Shown here: positions 23,266 to 31,515 of the stretch, one piece after another
Position numbering within the stretch: the first letter of the stretch is position 1
Layout of the letters: the number at the start of each line of letters is the position of its first letter
Assembly: GCA_964446495.1 (NCBI GenBank)
Contig: CAYUOY010000025.1
Coordinates: 1-34,576, forward strand
DNA length: 34,576 bases
Reading direction: 5' to 3'
Source of the DNA: JAADHU01 sp964446495
GTDB lineage: Bacteria; Pseudomonadota; Gammaproteobacteria; Steroidobacterales; Woeseiaceae
Program-made: the position numbers and the translations under genes
The notes under the pieces: generated by a model
Database searches by the model: none
Told to the model about the DNA's origin: nothing
What the model saw: only the letters and a program-made list of their open reading frames with translations

Positions 23266-24600
23266 TCAGGTTGACGTCACCGACGACGATTGATTGGCTG
23301 ACGATTTTGTCGACAGGAAGTAGAACAACAGTCCTGAAGCGATAATGCCGAATCCAAACAGGCCTTCCGTGGGCTTGTTCGTCAGAACGAAATACAGGGT
23401 CCAGCCCGTCAGTGCAAGATAAATTAACGGCGGAATCGGGTACGCGAAGGTACGGTAGGGGCGGGGTAGATCCGGTTGCCGAATTCGCAATACGAAAATT
23501 CCCAGGACGGTCGCAAAACTGTTCAATGCCAGCGTGAACCCGGCAAAAATCAGTATCGACTCGAAGCTCGATGTAAGGACGAACAACAGAGTGAGAGCGG
23601 ACTGAACAAAGATCGCTGTCGAGGGAATGGCATCGGCATTGGTCTTTGCCAGAAAGCGGAGCCCGCGAAAATCTTCGCCGATAACCTGCAAGACCCGCGG
23701 TCCTGCGATCGTCATCGCACTCACTGTCGATATCAGGAGTAACGCCAGAATCAGGCCGGTAAATCGGCCGCCAAAATCACCGAAGGCGGCTTTCGCCGCG
23801 ATCACGCCAATTTCGACCTGTCCGGTCATGGCATCCATGGGCGCGACTTTCAAAAAGACGAAATTGAGGGCGACGTAGAGCAACATGACGATGGAAGTCC
23901 CGGTGATCAGAATCCACGGAAGTGTGCGTTGTGGATTTTCCAGTTCGCCACTGAGGTAGGTCGCGGCATTCCAGCCGGTATAGGCATAACTGACGTAAAT
24001 CAGGGAGACCGCAAAGGCGCCGCTGGTCAACAGCACGCCGTCGCCGCTGCTGGGGAAAAACTGTACATCCTGACTGCTGTCAACGGCAAACAAGGCAGCG
24101 CCGCAAAAGACGACAATTACACTGACTTTGAGGATGGTAAAGATGACCTGCATGCCGCCGCTGTTACGGCGTCGCCCACTGTGGATGAGCATCATCAGAA
24201 TGACCAGGCCGCAAGCCAGAAGTTTTCGCAGCCAGGGGTCTGCTTCGCCGGGCAGGATCGATGTAGCGTAGGCGGCAAAGGTGATGGCGGCCAATGCCGT
24301 GGGTGCGGCGAAACCAATGGTCGCTGAAATCCATCCGGACACGAATCCGGCGGCCGGATGATAGATGCGGGTGAGGAAGTTGTACTCGCCGCCGGAACGA
24401 GGCAAAGCAGCACCCAGTTCCGCATAGGTCATAGCCCCGCAAACGGCAATGACACCGCCGATGGCCCACAAGAAAAGCAGCACAAAGCCGGAGCGAAGTT
24501 CGAACAGTTGAAATCCCAGGCTGGTGAAAACACCGGTGCCAATCATGTTGGCGATCACGATGGCGATCACCGTCGTATGTTTGAACTTCGCTTTGCTCAT
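23266..24600 (-). CDS. APC-family amino acid permease
   Basis: 444 residues with about 12 transmembrane helices. The first helix carries IANMIGTGVFTSLGF, the glycine-rich unwound segment that binds substrate in APC transporters; EYNFLTRIYHPAAGFVSGW is the consensus loop after helix 2-3. It imports or exchanges an amino acid at the inner membrane; substrate is not predictable. ATG start. It lies 18 bases after the omega-amidase gene and is probably the last gene of a four-gene operon for amino-acid metabolism. Confidence 0.9.
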   Translation of the reverse strand: MSKAKFKHTTVIAIVIANMIGTGVFTSLGFQLFELRSGFVLLFLWAIGGVIAVCGAMTYAELGAALPRSGGEYNFLTRIYHPAAGFVSGWISATIGFAAPTALAAITFAAYATSILPGEADPWLRKLLACGLVILMMLIHSGRRRNSGGMQVIFTILKVSVIVVFCGAALFAVDSSQDVQFFPSSGDGVLLTSGAFAVSLIYVSYAYTGWNAATYLSGELENPQRTLPWILITGTSIVMLLYVALNFVFLKVAPMDAMTGQVEIGVIAAKAAFGDFGGRFTGLILALLLISTVSAMTIAGPRVLQVIGEDFRGLRFLAKTNADAIPSTAIFVQSALTLLFVLTSSFESILIFAGFTLALNSFATVLGIFVLRIRQPDLPRPYRTFAYPIPPLIYLALTGWTLYFVLTNKPTEGLFGFGIIASGLLFYFLSTKSSANQSSSVTST

Positions 24601-24618
24601 AATCGCACGGCTGCCTGC

Positions 24619-25395
24619 TCAGGTGGAAATCAGAAAGTCATCAGCGTCACGCTGAAACGCCAATTTCTTTCGAAATTCTTCCAGTGCCGGGCGATCCAGC
24701 GACGCCGTGGCCACGCCTTTCTGGTCACCCAGTTTCGCCAAATCTTGTCCCAGATAATCGATGATGGCGCTGCCACCCGAATAAGGGTACTGATTGCCGT
24801 CAATGCCGACGCGATTGACTCCTGCCACGTAAGACAGGTTTTCGATTGCGCGTGCGCGAAGCAGCGTCTCCCACGCAAAATGGCGCTTGCTCGGCCAGTT
24901 CGCGACGTACAACAACAGGTCGTATCGATCACGATTCCGACTCCATACCGGAAAGCGAAGGTCGTAACAAATCATCGGGCACACCCGAAAGCCGTTGATT
25001 TCGAACGTTACAAACTCAGCACCTGCGGAGTAGTGCCGGTGTTCACCAGCCAGGCGGAATAAATGTCGTTTGTCATAGCTAACGTGACTGCCATCCGGTC
25101 GCATCAGGACGAAACGATTGAAAAAGTGCCCGTTGTCCTCGATGATCAGGCTACCGCACAGGCAGACATTCTGTTCGGCGGCCAGTCTTCGCATCCATTT
25201 GACGGTCGGCCCATTCCATCTCTCGGCCTGGGTCTGTGCCTCCATGGTGAATCCGGTGCTGAACATTTCGGGCAGCACAAGCAGATCCCCCACGTCGTCG
25301 AGGTCGCCGATAACCGCTTCGAAATCGTCACGATTGCGGCTCGCGTCGTGCCAGTGAAGCTCCGCTTGCAGGATGCTTATTTTCAAAGTTGACAT
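24619..25395 (-). CDS. Omega-amidase of the nitrilase family (YafV-like)
   Basis: 258 residues with the nitrilase triad: E43 (LPEMFSTGF), K109 (YDKRHLFRLAGEH) and C143 (ICYDLRFPVWSRN). The pattern FSTGFT and EH-x-x-Y-x-x-G match the YafV/Nit2 omega-amidases, which hydrolyse alpha-ketoglutaramate to 2-oxoglutarate and ammonia. The upstream gene, overlapping by 13 bases, encodes the glutamine-dependent transaminase that makes that compound, a strong contextual support. ATG at 25393-25395. The permease follows on the same strand. Confidence 0.92.
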   Translation of the reverse strand: MSTLKISILQAELHWHDASRNRDDFEAVIGDLDDVGDLLVLPEMFSTGFTMEAQTQAERWNGPTVKWMRRLAAEQNVCLCGSLIIEDNGHFFNRFVLMRPDGSHVSYDKRHLFRLAGEHRHYSAGAEFVTFEINGFRVCPMICYDLRFPVWSRNRDRYDLLLYVANWPSKRHFAWETLLRARAIENLSYVAGVNRVGIDGNQYPYSGGSAIIDYLGQDLAKLGDQKGVATASLDRPALEEFRKKLAFQRDADDFLIST

Positions 25396-26534
25396 AATTT
25401 GTTGGCCGCCTCCTCAAGAATAGCGTCGTCTTTGGCAAAGCAGAAACGCAGTTTTTTGTCGTCAGGGGGTTCCGCATAAAAAACGGAAATTGGAATCGAC
25501 GCAACGCCTATTTCCTGGGTCAGACGACGCGAGTAGCTCACGTCGTCCTCATCGCTGATATCCGCGTAGTCGAGTACCTGGAAAAAAGTGCCCGCCGCCG
25601 GTGTGAAGGTGAAGCGAGACTTTGCGACAAGCTCGCAGAAGCGATCGCGTTTTTGCTGGTAGAACGCGGGCAATTCACGGTAGTGCTCCGGTGTCATTTC
25701 CATGTAGTCCGCCAGCGCATGTTGTATTGGCGTGACGATGGAGTAACAAGTCCATTGGTGAATCTGGCGAAACTCGGTCGACAGGTTTTGCGGCGCAATG
25801 CAGTAACCGACTTTCCAGCCAGTTGCATGGTAGGTCTTGCCAAAGGAAGAAACGATAAAGGTGCGTTGCCACAATTCATCGTGACACAGGAGGCTATGAT
25901 GGATTTCTCCGTCGAAGACGATGTGTTCATACACTTCATCGGATAGCAGGTATACGGAGGTATCCCTGACCACATCGGCCAATGAATCCAGGTCTTCCCG
26001 GGTAAAGATGGCGCCGGTAGGATTGTGCGGAAAATTGAGAATGATCAGACGCGTTCGATTGTTGATCGTCTCCGCCAGTTGCTGCCAGTCGACATGATAA
26101 TCCGGCCTGCTTTCGCTGCGGACCAGCGGCAGGTGCCGGGTGACTCCACCGGCCAGGGTGACGGCGGGTTCATAGGAGTCATAGGCCGGATCGAAAACGA
26201 TCACCTCATCGCCTGCGTTGACCACTGCATGGATGGTGCAGAAAAGGCCTTCGGTGGCGCCATTACAGACAGTGACCTCGGTCGCGGCATCGACCGTTCT
26301 GCCATAAAGCTGCAACACTTTCTTGCCAATGTTGTTACACAGTATCGGTACGCCCGACAAGGGGGCGTATTGATTGGCGTCGCCGTGCAAATATTTGACA
26401 ACGAGGTCGAGCAAGCGCGGGTCCGGGTTGAATCCGGGAAATCCTTGCGACAGATTTATGGCCCCGCAGTCCATTGAGAGCTGCGTCATTACGGAGAAAA
26501 TCGAGAGGCCGGTGGCCGGAAGCTTGCTTTGCAT
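25383..26534 (-). CDS. Glutamine/methionine aminotransferase (YbdL/KAT-like)
   Basis: 383-residue class I PLP aminotransferase. Visible: NLSQGFPGFNPDPRL (27-41), QYAPLSGVP (55-63), FDPAYDSYEP (114-123), NFPHNPTGA (167-175), SDEVYEH (198-204), K233 (SSFGKTYHATGWKVG) and a C-terminal RFCFAK for the substrate carboxylate. The pattern fits glutamine transaminase K / kynurenine aminotransferase and E. coli YbdL, which prefers methionine. With the overlapping omega-amidase it can regenerate methionine or other sulfur or aromatic amino acids from their keto acids, made irreversible by ketoglutaramate hydrolysis. ATG at 26532-26534, 17 bases after the ALDH gene. Confidence 0.92.
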   Translation of the reverse strand: MQSKLPATGLSIFSVMTQLSMDCGAINLSQGFPGFNPDPRLLDLVVKYLHGDANQYAPLSGVPILCNNIGKKVLQLYGRTVDAATEVTVCNGATEGLFCTIHAVVNAGDEVIVFDPAYDSYEPAVTLAGGVTRHLPLVRSESRPDYHVDWQQLAETINNRTRLIILNFPHNPTGAIFTREDLDSLADVVRDTSVYLLSDEVYEHIVFDGEIHHSLLCHDELWQRTFIVSSFGKTYHATGWKVGYCIAPQNLSTEFRQIHQWTCYSIVTPIQHALADYMEMTPEHYRELPAFYQQKRDRFCELVAKSRFTFTPAAGTFFQVLDYADISDEDDVSYSRRLTQEIGVASIPISVFYAEPPDDKKLRFCFAKDDAILEEAANKLCQL

Positions 26535-26551
26535 GTTTCGGTTCGCTGTGT

Positions 26552-28135
26552 TTACTGGGATGGAGGGACGGACCAGCCCGATGGCAGGGGCCCCTGGTCC
26601 ATGACGATTTCGCGATGCCCGCTCCAGGTGCTGATGATAGCCTCGGGCGTGCCGATGCCAGCCGCACGCGGGTCACCGCAGGGGCCGAACCAATGGTTCT
26701 GGGGTGCGCCGGTGGTGCGGGCTCTCATGCCGCAATAGGTGGTCCCATTGACCGTATTGCCCAGCACTCGTTGCTGGAAGCCAGGGTCGGCGCTGACGAC
26801 AGCCGCTGTCAAATGGTGCGAGATTCGCTCGAGAACCCGCAGCATGGTGTCGATGTCATCGTCGCCGTATTCGACCACGACCTGGAAAGGGCCAAACAGT
26901 TCGCTGGTTGCCAGTTCAAAATGCTCTCCCGCCAACGCAGCCAGCGGAATCTGTACAGCCGTTGGCTCGATGGCACCGTAGCAGGGTGGAATGGAGTGGC
27001 CGCTCAATGGCTCGCCGCCAAACAGTAGTCGGGCACCGGGAATGTCGAGCAACGCGTCAATGTGACCGCGCATCCGATCATTGGTCCAGCTCAATACCGG
27101 TCCGACCGTCAGGTCATCCAGTTTTCGTCTTGCCGCAAGTTCGGCCAGTTTCGGTAGCAGAGCGTCGCGCCAGTTTTCGTGCAACATCAGGATGCTTTGC
27201 GCCGAGCACTTTTGACCGCTGGCATTGTAGGCATCCTGGTCCGATTGCCAGGCTACGTAGTCGAGCCACGCCGGGTCGTAGTCCGGACCTATGACTTTCC
27301 AGTCGAAGCCGGCATCTTCGAGTCGTACGCAGCCGTTGACGACGCGGGATGTGAGCTCTGCGATAGTGCTGGAGCCCGTGAACTGGACCAGCCGTATATC
27401 GTCTTTCGCGGCTTCAATCAATTTGCCCATCTCACTGCCACGACAATGAACCAGGTCCAGGTCGCCAGCCGGCAGCCCGCAAGCGATGAGCATGCGCAGG
27501 AACTGTTCGAAGACCACGCTGACCTTGGAGTCGACTTTGGCCAGCGGACGATTGCCCATGAAAAGGGCACCGAGCACCTGCAATGCCGGAATCTCCAGCG
27601 GGAAGTTGAATGGCGCGACCACTACGACAGCACCAAATGGCCAGCGATAGCCACGTGACTCCTGGCCATTGTGATCGCCGGGATTCGAGAAGCCGCGGCC
27701 AAGAAAGCGCACACCGTCTCCGGCAAAATTTTCGAGAAAAACCCGTGTCACCACGACTTCACCCAGAGACTGGGCCTGGCTCTTTGGCATGACACGCTGA
27801 ATAAGGCGCACGAAATACGCCTCCACATCCGGCTGTGCCAGCAGTGCCGCCGCTCTGGCACAAACCTGGCCCAGCATCACGTAGCGGTCGGGATTGTGAA
27901 AGGGATTGTGCAGGCCAAATTTGGAACACGACTTGAGGCCCGCCATAAAAGGTTCCAACTGCCGGGTGTCAGGAACGGCAAGGAAGGCCTCTCCATTCAA
28001 GGGGTCCGGTATATCATCGCGGATTCTGCTGCTGTCCTGCCAGGCTCCCTCGAGCAGGTTGCAGACGATTCCGGGCTCAGTCGAGGTCATACCGTCAAAT
28101 GGATCGACTGTAGCGAAATCGGGTACCTGGGCCAT
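26552..28135 (-). CDS. ALDH12-like aldehyde dehydrogenase (probable P5C dehydrogenase)
   Basis: 527 residues. NAD-binding FNFPLEIPALQVLGAL (176-191), FTGSSTIAE (252-260), E273 within RLEDAGFDWKVIGPD (271-285), and nucleophile C310 in YNASGQKCSAQS. The usual ELGGK motif around the general base is replaced by LEDAGFDWK, the mark of ALDH12, the plant-type delta-1-pyrroline-5-carboxylate dehydrogenase. It would oxidise glutamate semialdehyde to glutamate in proline or ornithine catabolism. ATG at 28133-28135 has AGGAG six to seven bases upstream; a farther in-frame start at 28201 lacks this. First gene of the amino-acid operon and divergent from ffs. No proline dehydrogenase is in the window. Confidence 0.88.
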   Translation of the reverse strand: MAQVPDFATVDPFDGMTSTEPGIVCNLLEGAWQDSSRIRDDIPDPLNGEAFLAVPDTRQLEPFMAGLKSCSKFGLHNPFHNPDRYVMLGQVCARAAALLAQPDVEAYFVRLIQRVMPKSQAQSLGEVVVTRVFLENFAGDGVRFLGRGFSNPGDHNGQESRGYRWPFGAVVVVAPFNFPLEIPALQVLGALFMGNRPLAKVDSKVSVVFEQFLRMLIACGLPAGDLDLVHCRGSEMGKLIEAAKDDIRLVQFTGSSTIAELTSRVVNGCVRLEDAGFDWKVIGPDYDPAWLDYVAWQSDQDAYNASGQKCSAQSILMLHENWRDALLPKLAELAARRKLDDLTVGPVLSWTNDRMRGHIDALLDIPGARLLFGGEPLSGHSIPPCYGAIEPTAVQIPLAALAGEHFELATSELFGPFQVVVEYGDDDIDTMLRVLERISHHLTAAVVSADPGFQQRVLGNTVNGTTYCGMRARTTGAPQNHWFGPCGDPRAAGIGTPEAIISTWSGHREIVMDQGPLPSGWSVPPSQ

Positions 28136-28242
28136 GCGAAGCTCCTGCACTATCGGCGGAAAGTGGAGGCATGATAACCCGAAGGCAGGGGGCTGTGACA
28201 TATTGCGTGGGCTCAGTAATTTGCGGATGGTGACGATAGACG

Positions 28243-28271
28243 TTGAGACTTTTGCAGCAGAAAGCGATAAT
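28243..28271 (+). promoter_or_regulatory. Sigma-70 promoter of the 4.5S RNA gene
   Basis: TTGAGA (28243-28248), 17 bases, GATAAT (28266-28271), then a GC-rich discriminator CGCCGCC ending directly before the predicted RNA 5' end at 28279. GC-rich discriminators are typical of growth-rate-controlled stable-RNA promoters. Confidence 0.78.
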
Positions 28272-28278
28272 CGCCGCC

Positions 28279-28384
28279 GGTCCGCGTTGGCTTCCCCGCG
28301 ACGATTAGCCGTGAACCCCGTCAGGCCTGGAAGGGAGCAGCGGCAGCGGTGAATTCGGGTGCCGGGGAGTAGCTGGCGCGGACC
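28279..28384 (+). ncRNA. ffs: 4.5S (SRP) RNA
   Basis: The apical SRP RNA core is plain: GTCAGGCCTGGAAGGGAGCA (28319-28338) is the GGAAG-tetraloop and Ffh-binding region, and GCCGGGGAGTAGCTGGC further on matches the closing strand of E. coli 4.5S RNA. The ends GGTCCGCG (28279-28286) and CGCGGACC (28377-28384) pair perfectly and set the gene at about 106 bases. ACTTTTC follows as a short terminator-like tail. The RNA binds Ffh to target membrane proteins to the translocon. A position just upstream of dnaX is common. Confidence 0.95.
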
Positions 28385-28395
28385 ACTTTTCGATC

Positions 28396-28452
28396 CTGGT
28401 AGTCCACCAAGGCAGGTTTGACGGGTTCAGATCCACCTTGGTGAACTACCAG
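28396..28452. repeat. Long hairpin between ffs and dnaX
   Basis: Arms CTGGTAGTCCACCAAGG (28396-28412) and CCTTGGTGAACTACCAG (28436-28452) pair over 17 positions with one mismatch around a 23-base loop. It begins 12 bases after the predicted end of ffs and has no T-tract after it, so it is not a standard terminator. It could be a 3' structure of an ffs read-through transcript, part of the dnaX leader, or a dispersed repeat. Confidence 0.6.
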
Positions 28453-28560
28453 CACGAGTCGGCCTGCGAGATCAGGCGGGCCTTGTTCCGTGAGCCTCAT
28501 TGGTTACACTGTCGGGTCTGATCGATAACCGGCAAGTGCCGCCGCAGCACGGATTCACCT

Positions 28561-30198
28561 ATGAGCTACCTCGCCCTCGCCCGCAAATGGCGGCCCCGCA
28601 ATTTTGCGGAGACCGTGGGGCAGGAGCACGTCCTGAAAGCGCTGACGAACGCGCTTGAGACGCAGCGCCTGCACCATGCCTATCTTTTCGCCGGCACCAG
28701 AGGTGTGGGCAAGACGACCATTGCGCGCATATTTGCCAAAGCACTGAATTGCGAGGCCGGCGTTACGGCTGAGCCTTGTGGGGAGTGCGGTGCCTGCCGG
28801 GAAATCAATGAGGGTCGATTCGTTGATTTGATCGAAGTCGATGCCGCGTCAAAGACAAAAGTCGAGGATACCCGTGAGTTGCTGGATAACGTGCAGTTTG
28901 CGCCAGCAGTGGGCCGCTACAAGGTATACCTGATCGACGAAGTGCACATGCTGACGAAGCACTCGTTTAATGCCTTGTTGAAGACGCTGGAAGAACCGCC
29001 CCCGCATGTGAAGTTCCTGCTGGCGACAACAGATCCGCAAAAACTACCGGTGACGGTCCTGTCCCGTTGCCTGCAATTCAATTTGAAACGGCTGACGCCC
29101 AAATTGATCCGCGATCGCCTGCAATTCATCTGTGAGGAAGAGAAAATCACTGCGGAATCCGCCGCGCTGGCAATAATCGCGCGAGCCGCGGACGGCAGTA
29201 TGCGCGATGCGCTGAGCCTGCTTGATCAGGCAATTGCATTTTGTGGTGGTGATGTTGCCGAAAAAGCGGTGGCGACCATGTTGGGGACGATTGATCGGCA
29301 GCATGTGTCGCGACTGCTGAGTTTTCTTGCGGCGGCGGATGCATCCGGGCTGATGAGGGAAATTGCTGAAATAGACCAGCAGTTTCCCGACTATGGGCAG
29401 ATGCTTGATGATATTGCGCGCATCCTGCAAAGAATCGCGGTGTACCAGGCGGTTGGAAAAATTGAATCGGAAGAAGATCTGGCGGCAGAGGATCTGGGGC
29501 GGTTTGCGGACCTGATAGCGGCCGAGGACATTCAGCTTTTCTATCAAACGGCCATTCTCGGGCGTCGTGATTTGAATTTGGCACCAGACCCACGCAGTGG
29601 TGCTGAGATGACTTTTTTGCGAATGTTGGCGTTTCAACCGCCTAAACGTAGCGACAACGTGGTGGCTGCCGGTGGCAGTGCAGCCGCAAGCCCGCAAGCG
29701 GTACCGGTATCCCGGGTGGTGGCGCCGGCCAGGGTGGAAGTGACGCCGGAGCCGCCAGCCGCGGCGCCTATGACGGGGAAGGTCGCGCCGCTCGCGGCAG
29801 CTGACTGGTCCGATCTGGTCAGACAACTGAACCTGTCGGGTGCGACTCGCCTGCTGGCGAATAACTGCGCCTTGCTGCGCCGAGAGGGCAATATTGTGTA
29901 CCTTGACCTGGACAGCCGGTCGGAGTCGCTGCTCACGACGTCACGACAGCAGGTTCTGGGTGAGGCGTTGTCATCCCACTTTGATGAGACCTTGCGGGTT
30001 GATATTTCCCTGGCTCACTCGCAAGCGGAAACACCGGTCCAGGAAGAAGTTCGACTCGGCGATGAGGCGCTGCAGGCGGCCCGTGTAGCGCTTGAATCGG
30101 ACCCGAATGTAAAGGCTCTGAAGGACATGTTCGGTGCAACTCTGAACGCGGATTCTGTTCAGATTCTCAACAATCAATCGTCAGGCAACCAGGAGTAA
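28561..30198 (+). CDS. dnaX: DNA polymerase III subunit gamma/tau (clamp loader)
   Basis: 545 residues. AAA+ domain: Walker A GTRGVGKTT (45-53), zinc-module cysteines C64, C73, C76 and C79 (CGECGAC), Walker B region VYLIDEVHML, sensor 1 LLATTDPQKLP and sensor 2 GSMRDALSLLDQA. Domain III runs to about 360; a proline/alanine-rich linker (about 365-410) precedes a C-terminal domain that in tau contacts the polymerase alpha subunit. It loads the beta clamp at replication forks. No A-AAA-AAG slippery heptamer is seen near the linker, so the short gamma form may not be made here by the E. coli mechanism. ATG start; the ribosome site is weak. Confidence 0.96.
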   Translation: MSYLALARKWRPRNFAETVGQEHVLKALTNALETQRLHHAYLFAGTRGVGKTTIARIFAKALNCEAGVTAEPCGECGACREINEGRFVDLIEVDAASKTKVEDTRELLDNVQFAPAVGRYKVYLIDEVHMLTKHSFNALLKTLEEPPPHVKFLLATTDPQKLPVTVLSRCLQFNLKRLTPKLIRDRLQFICEEEKITAESAALAIIARAADGSMRDALSLLDQAIAFCGGDVAEKAVATMLGTIDRQHVSRLLSFLAAADASGLMREIAEIDQQFPDYGQMLDDIARILQRIAVYQAVGKIESEEDLAAEDLGRFADLIAAEDIQLFYQTAILGRRDLNLAPDPRSGAEMTFLRMLAFQPPKRSDNVVAAGGSAAASPQAVPVSRVVAPARVEVTPEPPAAAPMTGKVAPLAAADWSDLVRQLNLSGATRLLANNCALLRREGNIVYLDLDSRSESLLTTSRQQVLGEALSSHFDETLRVDISLAHSQAETPVQEEVRLGDEALQAARVALESDPNVKALKDMFGATLNADSVQILNNQSSGNQE

Positions 30199-30201
30199 GT
30201 G

Positions 30202-30525
30202 ATGAAAGGGGGTATTGGCCAGCTTATGAAGCAGGCTCAGCGAATGCAGGCGGATATGCAAAAGGCGCAGGAGGAGATGTCCAGCATTACGGTGACCGGC
30301 GAATCCGGCGGTGGCATGGTCAGGTTGACGATGAGCTGCAAGCATGAGGTCAGGGCACTTGATATCGATGATGTCCTGCTCACTGATGACAAAGAAATGC
30401 TGGAAGACCTGGTGGTCGCGGCATTTAACGATGCGGTGCGACGGGTCGAGAAAACCGTACAGGAAAAGTTTTCCGGCATGGCATCGGGACTGAATCTCCC
30501 TCCGGGCATGAAGTTGCCCTTTTAG
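30202..30525 (+). CDS. ybaB: YbaB/EbfC-family nucleoid-associated protein
   Basis: 107 residues: MKGGIGQLMKQAQRMQADMQKAQEE at the N-terminus (helix 1), the strand TVTGESGGGMVRLTMSCKHEVRAL, and a C-terminal helical region ending in MASGLNLPPGMKLPF, all standard for YbaB. It binds DNA as a dimer. AGGAG (30191-30195) is six bases before the ATG at 30202; a GTG just upstream is not needed. The order dnaX-ybaB-recR is conserved across many bacteria, and spacing here (3 and 13 bases) implies one transcript. Confidence 0.96.
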   Translation: MKGGIGQLMKQAQRMQADMQKAQEEMSSITVTGESGGGMVRLTMSCKHEVRALDIDDVLLTDDKEMLEDLVVAAFNDAVRRVEKTVQEKFSGMASGLNLPPGMKLPF

Positions 30526-30538
30526 GGCACTTTCCGAC

Positions 30539-31138
30539 GTGTCGTATTCTCCCTTACTCGTTGGATTGATTGACAGCTTGCGTTGCATGCCGGGTGTTGG
30601 CCGAAAATCCGCGCAACGGATCGCGTTTCATTTATTGGAACGCGATCGAAGCGGCGCGGAACAATTGTCGCAGGCATTGGCGGCCGCGGCCACGGATATT
30701 GGTCATTGCAAGCGCTGCCGAATGTTCAGTGAACATGATCTGTGCACTATTTGCGCGGCCAGCGGCAGAGACGGAGCAACCCTGTGCGTGGTTGAGTCTC
30801 CAGCGGATGTGATGGCCATAGAGGATGCGACCGGATTCCGTGGCCAGTACTTTGTCCTGATGGGACATTTGTCGCCACTGGACGGTATAGGTCCGAAAGA
30901 GCTCGGGCTTGAATTGCTGGAGGAGCGGTTGCGCGGGGAGGCGGTGCAGGAGCTGATTATTGCGACCAACCCAACCGTGGAGGGCGATGCGACGGCACAT
31001 TGCCTGACAGACCTTGCGGCGCGGCACAAGGTTCAGGCCAGCCGTATTGCACATGGTGTGCCGTTGGGGGGTGAGCTGGAGTACGTCGATGGCGGCACGT
31101 TGTCCCATGCCTTTTTTGGACGGCGTGCGGTGGAATGA
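30539..31138 (+). CDS. recR: Recombination mediator RecR
   Basis: 199 residues: helix-hairpin-helix CMPGVGRKSAQRIAFHLL (16-33), zinc finger C57-x2-C60-x8-C69-x2-C72 (CKRCRMFSEHDLCTIC), Toprim segment CVVESPADVMAIE, and ATNPTVEGDATAHCL. RecR acts with RecO to load RecA on gapped DNA. GTG start at 30539, fitting the family N-terminus M-S-Y-S-P-L-L; AGGG lies eleven bases upstream. Third gene of the dnaX operon. Confidence 0.96.
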   Translation: MSYSPLLVGLIDSLRCMPGVGRKSAQRIAFHLLERDRSGAEQLSQALAAAATDIGHCKRCRMFSEHDLCTICAASGRDGATLCVVESPADVMAIEDATGFRGQYFVLMGHLSPLDGIGPKELGLELLEERLRGEAVQELIIATNPTVEGDATAHCLTDLAARHKVQASRIAHGVPLGGELEYVDGGTLSHAFFGRRAVE

Positions 31139-31159
31139 GCAGGTAATTCGGGGATCGAA

Positions 31160-31510
31160 ATGGCAGCAGTCGATTGTTTGTTTTGTAAGATTTCAGCGGG
31201 TGAAATCCCCGCCGATCTGGTGTACGAATCAGATCACGTGGTGGCGTTTCGGGACATTAATCCGCAGGCGCCGACCCACGTACTCATTATCCCGCGCAAG
31301 CACGTGGCGACGATCAACGATCTGAACAGCGATGAAGACGGTGATATCGGCAAGTTGTTTCAGGCGGCAGCGACCATCGCACGGGAACAAGGCATTGCGG
31401 ATGATGGCTATCGAGTTGCCATGAATTGCAATGCGGCAGCAGGCCAGACCGTTTTCCACCTGCATTTGCACTTGTTGGGTGGCCGCCAGATGAACTGGCC
31501 GCCGGGATAG
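31160..31510 (+). CDS. HIT-family (HinT-like) nucleotide phosphoramidase
   Basis: 116 residues: CLFCKISAGEIPADLVYESD at the start, PTHVLIIPRKH (38-48), and the histidine triad H100-L-H102-L-H104 in VFHLHLHLLGGR. HinT enzymes hydrolyse AMP-lysine and other phosphoramidates, with the middle histidine as nucleophile. C6 and C9 form the usual CxxC pair of bacterial members. ATG 21 bases after recR, so probably part of the dnaX-ybaB-recR transcript. It converges on rsgA with five bases between stops. Confidence 0.94.
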   Translation: MAAVDCLFCKISAGEIPADLVYESDHVVAFRDINPQAPTHVLIIPRKHVATINDLNSDEDGDIGKLFQAAATIAREQGIADDGYRVAMNCNAAAGQTVFHLHLHLLGGRQMNWPPG

Positions 31511-31515
31511 GCGGG

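Noticed and set aside
29258..29269. A5 run in dnaX as a possible programmed frameshift site
   Set aside because: It falls in the conserved AAA+/domain III part near codon 235, too early for a functional gamma subunit, and is not the A-AAA-AAG heptamer.
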